DNA of 64,000 nucleotides from positions 38,299,229 to 38,363,228 of the forward strand of contig CM049314.1 of the NCBI GenBank assembly GCA_026874595.1. Direction: 5' to 3'. Positions 57,878 through 64,000 of this stretch are shown here, piece by piece. Position numbers and translations under genes: made by a program. Numbering within the stretch: position 1 is the stretch's first letter; each line of letters opens with the position of its first letter. The stretch comes from Sipunculus nudus. Taxonomy: Eukaryota > Annelida > Sipuncula > Golfingiida > Sipunculidae. The notes beneath the pieces were generated by a model, which saw only the letters and a list, made by a program, of their open reading frames with translations, did no database searches and had not been told where the DNA came from.

Positions 57878-58890
57878 TTGCTCAGTTACCTAATATAGCT
57901 GGTCGCTTTAACAGTGATCTGAATTCCTCACTTCCAACGGATTGGGTATCCCCATGGATAATATGAACATCTGAGTGACATATTCCGGAAAAGTGAACCT
58001 GAAACGTATTACCACAGGGTCAGGCATATAAAGATCAAAATTTATTTGCAGTACACGTTTCATAGGAACACCACACGTTTAGTATCAAAGCATGTTTCCT
58101 ACATTCGTATGTGATAAATGATAGTTCATTGTAAAACTAAGAATATATAATAAAATGTCACTTTTCGGGTGACTTATTCGACAGCAGCTCGTAACTTTAA
58201 CTTTTACTGAAACATGTTTAAAAGACTTGAATGACAGTTATAGACCACGTGTTGTGCTCCCAAGGATTCTGATAAAGCCTTATGGGAACACAAGTCATGA
58301 GTAAGGCTTTACCAACTCGATGGCTTCAAAACAGCTTAGATGTGATCGGTAAAAAATATAAAGCGACAAATTTTTTAACAGTACGGCCCTGCAGTTTGTA
58401 AAACAAATTGCCCTACCTCCTATTGCGAAAGATTTCTTAAAATTAATATATATATTGTTATCCAAATAACTAAATTGTATTATTTCTTTGGTTTTACCTT
58501 GATAAAAATTGTTCAACTTGAATATAAATAAATACGAAGACTGTTACAAGTTTTAGGAAAAAAAGGACAAACTGACCAATTTACCAACTACCAATGTGGC
58601 TAACATCATTGGAGGTACAATAAGTGTTAAGACTAGTGAGAGTTGTCTTTATTATGTTAAAGGCTAAAGGGTGTCTGCGATGTTGAGACATATTTTATTT
58701 AACCAATCCAGTTAATTCATCTTGAGACGTGTAACCTAAAATCATTACACATGAATTTGTATACCAATTTTATCATTTTCATTACCTTGATGACTGCGCC
58801 CTCTGCTGGGGCCTCCGGAATCGGCGCCTCTTTTAAAACGAGAGGTTCCTCGAATTCTTGCAGTTCCATACGTTTATTCATAGTGGCCAT
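40895..58890 (-). CDS. Zinc-dependent alcohol dehydrogenase (MDR family), ten exons
   Basis: Ten exons with GT-AG borders join without a frame break (1,119 nt, 372 residues): 58786-58890, 57890-57998, 57004-57054, 55547-55688, 54919-55079, 46241-46350, 45469-45532, 44093-44211, 42340-42489, 40895-41002. The family oxidises alcohols or polyols with NAD(P). Catalytic zinc ligands: Cys42 (GICHSDVH), His73-Glu74 (GHEISGE) and Cys166 ([12 protein letters not shown]). Structural zinc: Cys107, 110, 113 and 121 ([16 protein letters not shown]). The Rossmann loop is GAGGLG (198-203). Length is normal for the family. Substrate cannot be told; there is no signal peptide, so a cytosolic place is expected. 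Intron 5 (46351-54918) is 8.57 kb because a 7.65-kb LTR retrotransposon sits in it in the opposite sense; without it the intron would be about 0.9 kb. Introns also hold TA tracts (42.73, 56.68 and 57.72 kb). Confidence 0.88.
42340..42489 (-). CDS. Dehydrogenase exon 9
   Basis: 150 nt in phase 0, acceptor TTTTTTCAG|GGAGC, donor GAAG|GTAAGC. It contains [12 protein letters not shown] and [12 protein letters not shown], the usual G-S-x-x-G cofactor-lobe motif. Confidence 0.87.
42732..42789. repeat. (TA)n microsatellite in dehydrogenase intron 8
   Basis: About 29 TA dinucleotides. Both strands give Ile-Tyr artefact frames here. Confidence 0.95.
44093..44211 (-). CDS. Dehydrogenase exon 8
   Basis: 119 nt, acceptor TTAATAG|CTACA, donor TAAG|GTGAAA. 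It contains [15 protein letters not shown], the conserved DFVG strand of MDR enzymes. Confidence 0.85.
45469..45532 (-). CDS. Dehydrogenase exon 7
   Basis: 64 nt, acceptor TCCACAG|GAATC, donor AAAT|GTAAGT. It encodes [19 protein letters not shown], the strand that follows the first Rossmann helix. Confidence 0.85.
46241..46350 (-). CDS. Dehydrogenase exon 6: Rossmann nucleotide loop
   Basis: 110 nt, acceptor TTATCAG|AGAGTC, donor GGCG|GTAAGT. It encodes [20 protein letters not shown], the GxGGxG dinucleotide-binding loop. The phase matches exon 5 across the retrotransposon. Confidence 0.9.
47013..47017. repeat. Target-site duplication, left
   Basis: ATTTG directly before the 5' LTR; the identical copy is at 54672-54676. 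Five base pairs is usual for gypsy-type integrases. Confidence 0.9.
47018..48162 (+). repeat. 5' LTR
   Basis: 1,145 bp, TGTCACCAGACA...GGGTGACA. It differs from the 3' LTR at about three positions: one near 47217 (A against C) and two near 47440-47445. It holds a CArG box, a CCAAT box and a CRE (see separate entry). Confidence 0.96.
47273..47351 (+). promoter_or_regulatory. LTR enhancer/promoter cluster: CArG, CCAAT, CRE
   Basis: CCTTATATGG (47273-47282) fits the SRF CArG consensus CC(A/T)6GG. CCAAT follows at 47300-47304, and TGACGTCA (47344-47351) is a perfect cAMP response element. The same three sites occur in the 3' LTR at 53782-53791, 53809-53813 and 53853-53860. Matches to consensus are seen; function is inferred. 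Confidence 0.45.
48168..48184 (+). promoter_or_regulatory. Candidate primer-binding site
   Basis: TGGCGAGCGTGCCAGGA begins 5 nt after the 5' LTR. It starts with TGG, complementary to a tRNA 3' CCA end. The implied tRNA has G before the CCA, which would fit a serine tRNA, but I cannot assign it. Confidence 0.6.
48883..53316 (+). CDS. gag-pol: Gag-Pol polyprotein (SCAN-like Gag, PR, IN, RT, RNase H)
   Basis: One frame of 1,477 codons with an ideal start context (TTACCATGG). In order: Glu/Arg-rich coiled coil (31-76); Gag capsid (about 90-255) whose second half has a SCAN-like pattern ([20 protein letters not shown]); CCHC zinc knuckle (Cys303, Cys306, His311, Cys316); aspartic protease motif DSG (412-414); integrase HHCC zinc finger (His610, His617, Cys647, Cys650) and DDE core (Asp680, Asp740, Glu776, a D,D35E spacing); GPY/F module (about 915-932); reverse transcriptase (about 1040-1260, Asp1149 and YVDD 1209-1212); RNase H (Asp1360, Glu1399, Asp1426). 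Gag and Pol share one frame, so no frameshift is needed. All key catalytic residues I can check are present, so the element may be able to move. Confidence 0.96.
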   Translation: METLESLVRCGQALGLKDQALQDYVEARRRADEEREERARQREIGKEQRELEREQRELEREREARAHELEVLRLKSDSGVKEERSSDVFPKIQLPPFDEAHDQLDAFLERFERLAVCQGYDRENWALHLSPLLRGKALGTYTQLSVSEAMDYDKLKIALLKRYQMTEEGYRHKFRTCRPERGETPSQFAVRLNGYLDHWIGMAGVGGDYDGVVNLLMCEQFVNCCSRDLSMFLKERRCRDFDSMVDLAESYTEAHGIHSLTAGPRYGNNVPRPAQPVSQPREKREVERSPGGQTFKPSGGIRCYLCNELGHKARECKTSARSRPRSSPQVGRAAGDQQRYRTNFSPPYNPKQKPETMSMAVVEAETETVGAVKPEVESPSQSLGFAAQTEGGISLPVCEGLVNGKSARVLRDSGCSSAGIRESYVEPNQFTGHQVECRLFDGSVRQFPTARINVDCAYFVGTIEAMVVGDAVCDLALGNVAGARDPYDPDPTWKSERSSGIVCDGVESQKEVSSAVETRSAAREKQIPTRSLNVASPVADVSPAEFLKAQEEDGSLSPYWRLAREARNDSPFRIEDGYLVRVVSDKRGDQDGSRVVVPQTLRYDVMRMGHEAVMAGHQGIDKMHDRVRTQFFWKGMYNDIAEFCKSCPICQKTIPKGKVPGATLGQMPLIDEPWRRISMDLVGPIHPASERGHRYILTVMDYATRYPEAVALKNIDTVSVADALVDIYARLGVPSEVLTDMGTQFTSDLMREVSRVLSVRQLTTTPYHPMCNGMVERFNGTLKLMLKRMCEERPRDWDRYLSAVLFAYREAPHESTGFSPFELLYGRIVRGPMRILRDLWTKRDTSVETKTTYQYVLDLQDKLSDTCALAREALNKSANRHKLLYDRGKCTRRFEAGDEVLLLLPTERNKLMVQWKGPYTIVNRVGDLDYRIKIGDKVKTFHVNMLKRYHARNEPQHILAAVAKGAPDSIHDPDGVDGETEPPVFGELNPEGIDEDAHMSLPSYARRQTERDVQVNADLGKCQRREILSLLRQYGDVFTDVPKLTNVVECSIKLSSDVPVKTRPYRVPFELRETMRIEIQEMLNLGIIEQSDSSYAFPCILLRKPDGKTRFVIDYRKLNQSVVFDPEPMPDPETLFVEVAKSQYFTKLDLTKGYWQIPVSEESRDKTAFVTPDGHYQFRVMPFGLVTAGAVFTRMMRKMFSDMPNVVCYVDDVLIHAETWDEHLRTLREVLVTLECANLAAKPAKTFIGYQSLEFLGHLVGTGNLATNPVLLKRIQSTDRPKTKKALRAFLGLTGYYRKFVPNYAEIAVPLTDLTRKGQPNKLDWKPVHENAYCSLKAKLSDPPILKLPDFSKRFYLKCDASDVGIGCILMQRHEGIMHPVAYASRKLLPRERNYSTIEKESLAIVWSVQKFEMYLDCRPFTIQTDHKPLKCISKSKCANKRVMRGALVLQEFRFDIEAVSGKLNHGPDFLSRLPEC
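53512..53523 (+). promoter_or_regulatory. Polypurine tract
   Basis: AAAAGGAGGGGG, three nucleotides before the 3' LTR: the plus-strand primer site of the element. Confidence 0.85.
53527..54671 (+). repeat. 3' LTR
   Basis: 1,145 bp, same length as the 5' LTR and about 99.7 percent identical by eye. It is preceded by the polypurine tract and followed by the ATTTG target duplication. Confidence 0.96.
54672..54676. repeat. Target-site duplication, right
   Basis: ATTTG directly after the terminal CA of the 3' LTR. Confidence 0.9.
54919..55079 (-). CDS. Dehydrogenase exon 5
   Basis: 161 nt, acceptor TCATAG|CCACC, donor TTTTG|GTAATG. It contains [18 protein letters not shown] with the third catalytic-zinc ligand (Cys166). 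The retrotransposon ends 247 bp beyond the donor. Confidence 0.85.
55547..55688 (-). CDS. Dehydrogenase exon 4: structural zinc lobe
   Basis: 142 nt, acceptor ATTACAG|AGACC, donor GCGG|GTAGGT. It encodes [18 protein letters not shown] and the fourth Cys of the structural zinc site. Confidence 0.88.
56676..56719. repeat. (TA)n microsatellite
   Basis: About 22 TA dinucleotides in dehydrogenase intron 3. Confidence 0.95.
57004..57054 (-). CDS. Dehydrogenase exon 3: GHE zinc motif
   Basis: A 51-nt micro-sized exon, acceptor TTTTTAG|GTCATG, donor ACAG|GTAGGC. It encodes [17 protein letters not shown] with its neighbours, holding the His-Glu pair of the catalytic zinc site. Too short to be found by frame length alone. 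Confidence 0.85.
57718..57876. repeat. Long interrupted (TA)n tract
   Basis: About 160 bp of TA repeats broken by ACATATATACACA-like and CATAAG interruptions. It lies in dehydrogenase intron 2, about 14 bp from the exon 2 donor. Confidence 0.95.
57890..57998 (-). CDS. Dehydrogenase exon 2: catalytic Cys
   Basis: 109 nt, acceptor TTTCAG|GTTCAC, donor TTAG|GTAACT. It carries [17 protein letters not shown] with catalytic zinc ligand Cys42. Confidence 0.88.
58786..58890 (-). CDS. Dehydrogenase exon 1
   Basis: 105 nt, phase 0, from ATG (58890-58888; context ACCATGG) to donor AAG|GTAATG. It codes for [20 protein letters not shown] and the following [15 protein letters not shown], the usual first strands of an MDR dehydrogenase. 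Confidence 0.85.
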
Positions 58891-60882
58891 GGTTATCTAT
58901 GAATCCTGCATTACAAAGACGAGTCAGCAACCTTATATTTAACAGAGCATGCGTGGGGCCTTTAAATGTATTATAATAATAATATCCAGAGAGGCATAGG
59001 CCTTCTTTGTTGGGGAAAAGTAAGGGGGGGCATTCAATAGGAGTACTGACAGAACCCCACCACCCCAAGGAAAATATGGACACCCGCTTACTCTTTCCTG
59101 CTGAATTACCCCCCCCCCCCCGAAGAAAACCATGACAAATCCTTACAGATGAGAAAATAATTCTGGCCTTAATTTGCATTCCTGTCTTATTCATAAATTA
59201 TATATAATTTAAACGTTCATCAGCAAATACAAAAATTAATGGATATTCAGTGACGAAATTAACATATGCAACACCCTACATTTTCTGAATATGATGCATA
59301 ATTGAGAGACTATTGTTGAAAGTATGAACAATTTTACACTAACTTACTGATTTTTATTTTTTAATTTTGTGATTTGTCGCTTTAAACAGTGAAGGTTCCT
59401 CCTCGGGAATCCCTATCATAACACAGTCTTCATATCTCTAGTGTTCTATGAAATACTACGATAGAATCAGTTCACACGAACCAATAATAAAACAATAATA
59501 CCGTGCTATCACTTGTATTATGACACATAGGTAGGTAACTCGGCTAAAGACCTTTCGAGCTATATTAAGGAAAGTTACGTTCTCGAGCCGCTTATACTCG
59601 CTTTATCTTTCCTTTATGTGTAATCCGTATGATCGTTTAATACTCCGGGATTTACAAAATCTAGTCCATCCCATTAACATTGTTTTCAGCAATCAATACA
59701 AGCTACCTGGATAACCTTTTGTAGTGATGTCCGAATTTCGACGTCAACTATTCCAAACGCCGGCGGAAGCGGCCTTCATTGACGGCTAAGTGATGCGCAA
59801 TGGCTTGAACTTACGTGACCCATCTTTCGATAGGTTGTATAAATGTTGTATAAATAAAAGTTTTAATAAAAGATAGCATAAATAAAAATATTACCTTAGG
59901 GTTAAGGTGAACAGCTGCAAGATGTAATACTGAAATAATCAATAAAGTTGACTTTAAAACATTTATCTGACTTAAAACTAAAATTTAAACAAAGGCACAT
60001 GATGCAAATGCATGTAGGACGGTTCTTTTAAAGCGCCTATGGTGGAACACACTGTATTTGAAGAAAACGTCGATTTTGACGAAATCTACTATGAAGAAAT
60101 GTCTTGTGCTGGTACAGAAATATTGTCATGGTAAATATCTTATGAGAAAAAATCCTTATATACAGTTGTCATGTCCATTACTTTTTCGAACAGCTGTCTT
60201 TCTGCCTCATCCTTCTAAAACGTATGGAGGGATCGTACTAATACAAGTGCTTGACTAATAGTGTTCCGTACTGATAACATTATATTATAATACATAAAAA
60301 TGGTTCACATCATGAAAGTCCACCCATTCTGCTTACAGTGGTAAACAGGCGGAGCATCCTCCACATGCAAAGGTTTATCACAGTTCACATGTATTTATTT
60401 GAAAAATATATTAGAGTATATAAACTGGTTTAAAGAAATAATAAGTATCGTACTAGCACTTTCTCCTGTTTTCCTGGGAAGGCTCTATTTAACTGATAAA
60501 ATTATCTGCCTCTGTAAAATGCTTTAAAACCATCACCCTTAGATCTGATTGAGATATCTAACAGAAAATAATATGATACCATGTTTATATTTATCTTAAA
60601 TGTAAGTGAAGTTTACCTTACCAATAAAATAATAAAAACTTCGCACACTGTTTTAAAATTGGGATGGAAAACACAAAAAATAAAAACCTGATCCTAATAA
60701 CAACATTAATTACAAATATAATTAAATAATACTGATTAATTATATTGACTTGGATCATAGAATTTGTACTGCAATACAAAACATTAAACTTTACAGACAT
60801 AAGTAGCACAATTTCGGGCTTATATGTCAAATCTCTCCTGTGAAATAAGCACGCACATACACTGTGCAAAAATGTTGTATGT
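58891..60882. other. 5' flank of the dehydrogenase gene; no further gene seen
   Basis: It contains a C homopolymer at 59109-59121 and no coding region I can support. The dehydrogenase promoter should lie in the first few hundred bases, but I see no convincing core motif. Confidence 0.4.
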
Positions 60883-61150
60883 GGTGTCACTATTCTTGCA
60901 TACGACGAAACTATCCGTTATGTATAGATATGCACAATTTCAGGCTGATAAATCAAATCCAGCCTGAGAAATAAGTAGGTACATACATTGTGCTAAAATC
61001 ATTGTAGATGGCGACACCAGTCTTGTGTATGAGAAAGCTATCAATGATGTTACTACTGCACTGAATGAACTCTTGACCTGTACCTTACTGTATTTAGTGA
61101 ACTCTTGACTTGTTGCATAATATATTACAGATGGCAGTCTGCAAAAGCTA
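60883..61150. repeat. Further units of the 130-bp GGCGCCACC repeat family
   Basis: Cores at 60883 (GGTGTCACT), 61010 (GGCGACACC, followed by AGTCTTGTGTATGAG) and 61133 (GGCAGTCTG) give periods of 127 and 123 bp. The stretches between them repeat the ATATGCACAATTTCAGGC and CAAATCCAGCCTGAGA pattern of the array at 30725-31380, 30 kb away. Confidence 0.65.
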
Positions 61151-61769
61151 TAATCAGATCCACACTGAAACTTTGCATATTGCAAAATAAGTTCATACAT
61201 ACTGAAGACTTTACCTGTAATGCTTTTTTTTCAAGCTGCATATTTATAAAATTAAAAAAAAATGTTCTGAATAATAACATATGCCTATTGTTAGCAAATC
61301 ACAATAGAGATATATTTTATTCATGGATTTATCTTACACATAAGCTGGACATGGACAATTATTTGTGTCGCCGGTACAGCTCTGCTTGTATACCAAAAGA
61401 GCTAACTTTTTCAATACAATAAATGTACTATGTTATACTTTCATTGCTAAAGGTACAATAATTCTGAAAAAAAATCATTTAAGTAAACTCGAACAAAGGC
61501 CGCCTATGAATCATATTTGCCAAGTGTTACAGAAGTTGAATCAACAGTTTCGAAGAAGACAAATTTTGCAGCACTCAGTTTGAAATAGGCTTTTTTATGG
61601 CCATAAGACCATCTTCAGCTTTCAATCAAAACCTGAGAACACTTCGAATGTTAAGTCTCTTGTAGAGTGCCTAAATAAGTAGATAGCTTCTTGCATAGTG
61701 GACCTTATTTTGGATAGCTGACTTTAACACAGGAATAATACTGGCAATTTATACAACTGCCAAATATCA

Positions 61770-62160
61770 AATTTTGGCCCCGACAGGGGGTTTGATTGTG
61801 TTCTTGTCCAATTCTTCCATTTGTTGAACTGCTTCGTCTTCCTGTTCCTTGATGACACCACTTGCTTTGTCTTCATTTAAAAGGTACACACTTATCTTAA
61901 CTTATCTTTTGATTTCTGCTTGAACCAATTCAGCTTTCTGGAACATTTTCTCCCGCACCTCAAAATAGTCATCACTCATTAGATACTGATTGACTGCTGC
62001 TAGGAACTTTAACCAAGACCTGCTTTTTTATCACCTCCATGTATATCATGTGATGTCCTGCATTTTCCATGGACAAGGCATGAAAGGCATCTAAATTCTG
62101 GCCATGCTGTTTGAGATGAGTTGCAGCCTGGTACAGGGCAATTGGCTTCTCAGTTTCTGT
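61770..62160 (-). pseudogene. Frameshifted coding relic, family not recognised
   Basis: The minus strand reads EKPIALYQAATHLKQHGQNL, continues to an MIYMEVIKKQVLVK stretch, then needs a one-base shift to continue as FLAAVNQYLMSDDYFEVREK and KAELVQAEIKR before a stop. A third frame gives YLLNEDKASGVIKEQEDEAV. The composition is helical and protein-like across three frames, as in a decayed gene. It lies downstream of the helicase relic on the same strand, so it may be passenger sequence of the same element. Confidence 0.4.
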
Positions 62161-62299
62161 GTGTTGGTGTCACTTCCTCAAGACAATAAAAAAAACTACA
62201 TGTGTAAATTCTGGAATGTGAGACATGTTATATTTGAAAATCACTGAGTCATCAAATTATGTGTTGTTACTGTCCACTGGTGAAACACTCACACTTTTT

Positions 62300-62911
62300 C
62301 TTCGTTCTCTGGTGCTAGATGTCAGCAGTTTACCAATGAATTAGACAATGACAGGTTGGGCTCAAAATAGAAGGCATCTACATCTGTTGGGTGATTAAGT
62401 CTTCCTACTTCAGCATTGTAATTACATATTTGCAGCCCTTTCTTAGCCATGGCTCTCCCACATCCACCCCTAAATGACAAGCTTGGAAAAAACCATGACA
62501 GTCATTAAAAAGATGTTGTATAGTCTGGCCCTCAGCACACTGTACCGTGAGAGCATATACCAGCTTTATGGGATACTGTTTTCTCTCAGCATGTATTTGA
62601 CCACCTTTGCTGCGAATCTGAAATTTTGATTTTTTAGAGTTACCAATTTCCTTATAAAGTTGACAGTTGGCCCTGTCTCTGTGCCGTCCTGAACCACCAC
62701 GTAAGCCATTACACAGAGTACCATATAGATGCTTCAGCAGAATTATTAGACATCCTGGCGTAAGTTGCAGATACCTCTCAGCTGTGCATCCACATCGCTG
62801 CCTTACATTCCCTGCAAATGCATCATCCAAAATACTACAAACCATCACTTCAGACCTGCTATTAATCTGGCATACATTCTGGCACATATACATCATTATT
62901 AAATGCTGCAA
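62300..62911 (-). pseudogene. Relic of a Pif1/Helitron-type helicase C-terminus
   Basis: The minus-strand frame 62911-62405 (168 codons) carries the ordered end of Pif1-like helicases: LTPGCLIILLKHLYGTLCNG (LCNG-RG motif), HAERKQYPIKLVYALTVQC (helicase motifs V-VI, where an A-x-T-x-H-K-x-Q-G is expected), then HGFFQACHLGVDVGE. The motif VI region reads QCAEGQT, so the usual HK-QG is lost. After a frame change the characteristic tail (LNHPTDVDAFYFEPNLSL) follows to a stop near 62305. The upstream ATPase half is missing. The family includes helicases of Helitron transposons and stand-alone Pif1; the relic alone cannot tell which. Confidence 0.7.
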
Positions 62912-64000
62912 TACAACAGTTTTTCATGACGTCTACACAGGCAAGAATTCTTCATAATTTCTAGTATGCTCATCTAATCATTATCAGTGCTATTTCAGTA
63001 ATACATTATGCATGCAATTTTATTGTCACTGATTATATATAAAAAATTCAGTAATTATAAACTTGTGAATGTATGTTATGGCAACCGGACAGTAATTTGA
63101 ACGGCAATTTTCTCAGATAAAATCGGCCTTACTCAAAAAGCAAATTCAATTGACCATTATATTCTGCTTCGTATATCCTCAGGTGGCCCTCTGCATCCCT
63201 GCATCTTGATGTGATTAAAAAAAAAAACTACCTCAAATTTTGTACAAAGTAACATGAGCAAATATGTGAAACAGAAGGCCATGAGAATATCCGAGATCGA
63301 TACAATTATGATCAAGTGACCAGTTGGTCATGAGGCTCAGCTGAAATGTATGACCTGTCAAATTTGTGCCAAACTGTTGGTCACATTTTTAGGCACTCTT
63401 TTGGCAATTTGTTTCACACTTGCAGGATTATAGGCATATATGTCAGATTAAAGCAAACATGAGATGATAGTCCAGTTCAAAGTTAGAGTGCAGACATATC
63501 ATGTAATATGATTGCTGTTTGCCAGGCTCAAATTAAATAGTTGCATAAACAAGATGAATTGAAGGTGCGGTCAGTCTGGTTCAATCTAGAAAGATATGCA
63601 AGATCAACATTAATAGCAAATTTCAAGCCAATCTACGCATCAATCATTCAGAAGTAGGTTCTCTAAAGTGACTTTTAGCACTCTAAAACTTGTGTAATAA
63701 TGATTTAAAAATGTGTGAACTCCAACTTTCAACTGAACCAAATTAGGTGAAATTACACATCACATTTAATGATAATCGGTTTTCCCAAAATGGCAAAAAT
63801 TTGCATCATGACTAGAAATTAGGTCCGACAGACGTACCTTATGTCAATCCTACAACCAATCTTCCAATATGTGAGTAAGGAGTTAAAAAATGTCAGGTGG
63901 ACGACGTTTGCCATTATTATAATCAGTTTTGAACTTGCAAGAAGATTCAACATTATAGGCGATTCCACTTATTTAATACAACAGATAAAGCTATCCTAGT
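62912..64000. other. No gene seen at the window's right end
   Basis: AT-rich sequence without a supported frame. A stretch near 63600-63660 (AAATTTCAAGCCAATCTACG) vaguely resembles the linker of the 130-bp repeat family, too weakly to call. Confidence 0.4.

Noticed and set aside
58874-59194. Gly-rich minus-strand frames at the C homopolymer
   Set aside because: They are repeat artefacts overlapping the antisense side of the dehydrogenase start region, without motifs.

Overview
The window is AT-rich nuclear DNA of an animal. Genes are split by GT-AG introns, TA microsatellites are abundant, and there are relics of several transposon classes. The mix of MDR dehydrogenase, UDP-glycosyltransferase-like genes, an EGF/FN3 membrane protein and helicase and DDE relics fits a mollusc, probably a bivalve. 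That placement is inference; nothing here proves the species.

Layout. 1-18 kb: two same-strand, single-coding-exon UDP-glycosyltransferase (UGT)-like genes (2071-3579 and 14519-16015) in gene-poor DNA, with a DDE transposase relic between them (about 10.5-10.96 kb). 18.65-29.7 kb: a block holding a minus-strand gene for a type II membrane protein (TM, coiled coil, EGF, two FN3 domains, unrecognised C-terminal domain). 31.4-38.0 kb: a second, shortened copy of that block. Both gene copies are damaged, in different places. A tandem array of about 130-bp units (30.7-31.4 kb) abuts the start of the second copy, and two tRNA-derived SINE-like units lie at 28.1-28.6 kb.

40.9-58.9 kb: a ten-exon minus-strand zinc-dependent alcohol dehydrogenase gene. 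All ten exons join in phase to a 372-residue protein with both zinc sites and the GxGGxG loop. Its intron 5 holds a 7,654-bp, apparently intact LTR retrotransposon in the opposite orientation. The element has 1,145-bp LTRs differing at about 3 positions, a 5-bp target duplication, a primer-binding-type site, a polypurine tract and one 1,477-codon gag-pol frame. Integrase precedes reverse transcriptase, the copia-like order known for Gmr1-type Ty3/gypsy elements.

58.9-64 kb: no intact gene; three more units of the 130-bp repeat family (60.88-61.15 kb), a frameshifted coding relic, and a Pif1/Helitron-type helicase relic (62.3-62.9 kb).

All coordinates were derived by reading the sequence by eye. 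Splice models rest on GT-AG sites, phase continuity and protein similarity, not on transcripts.
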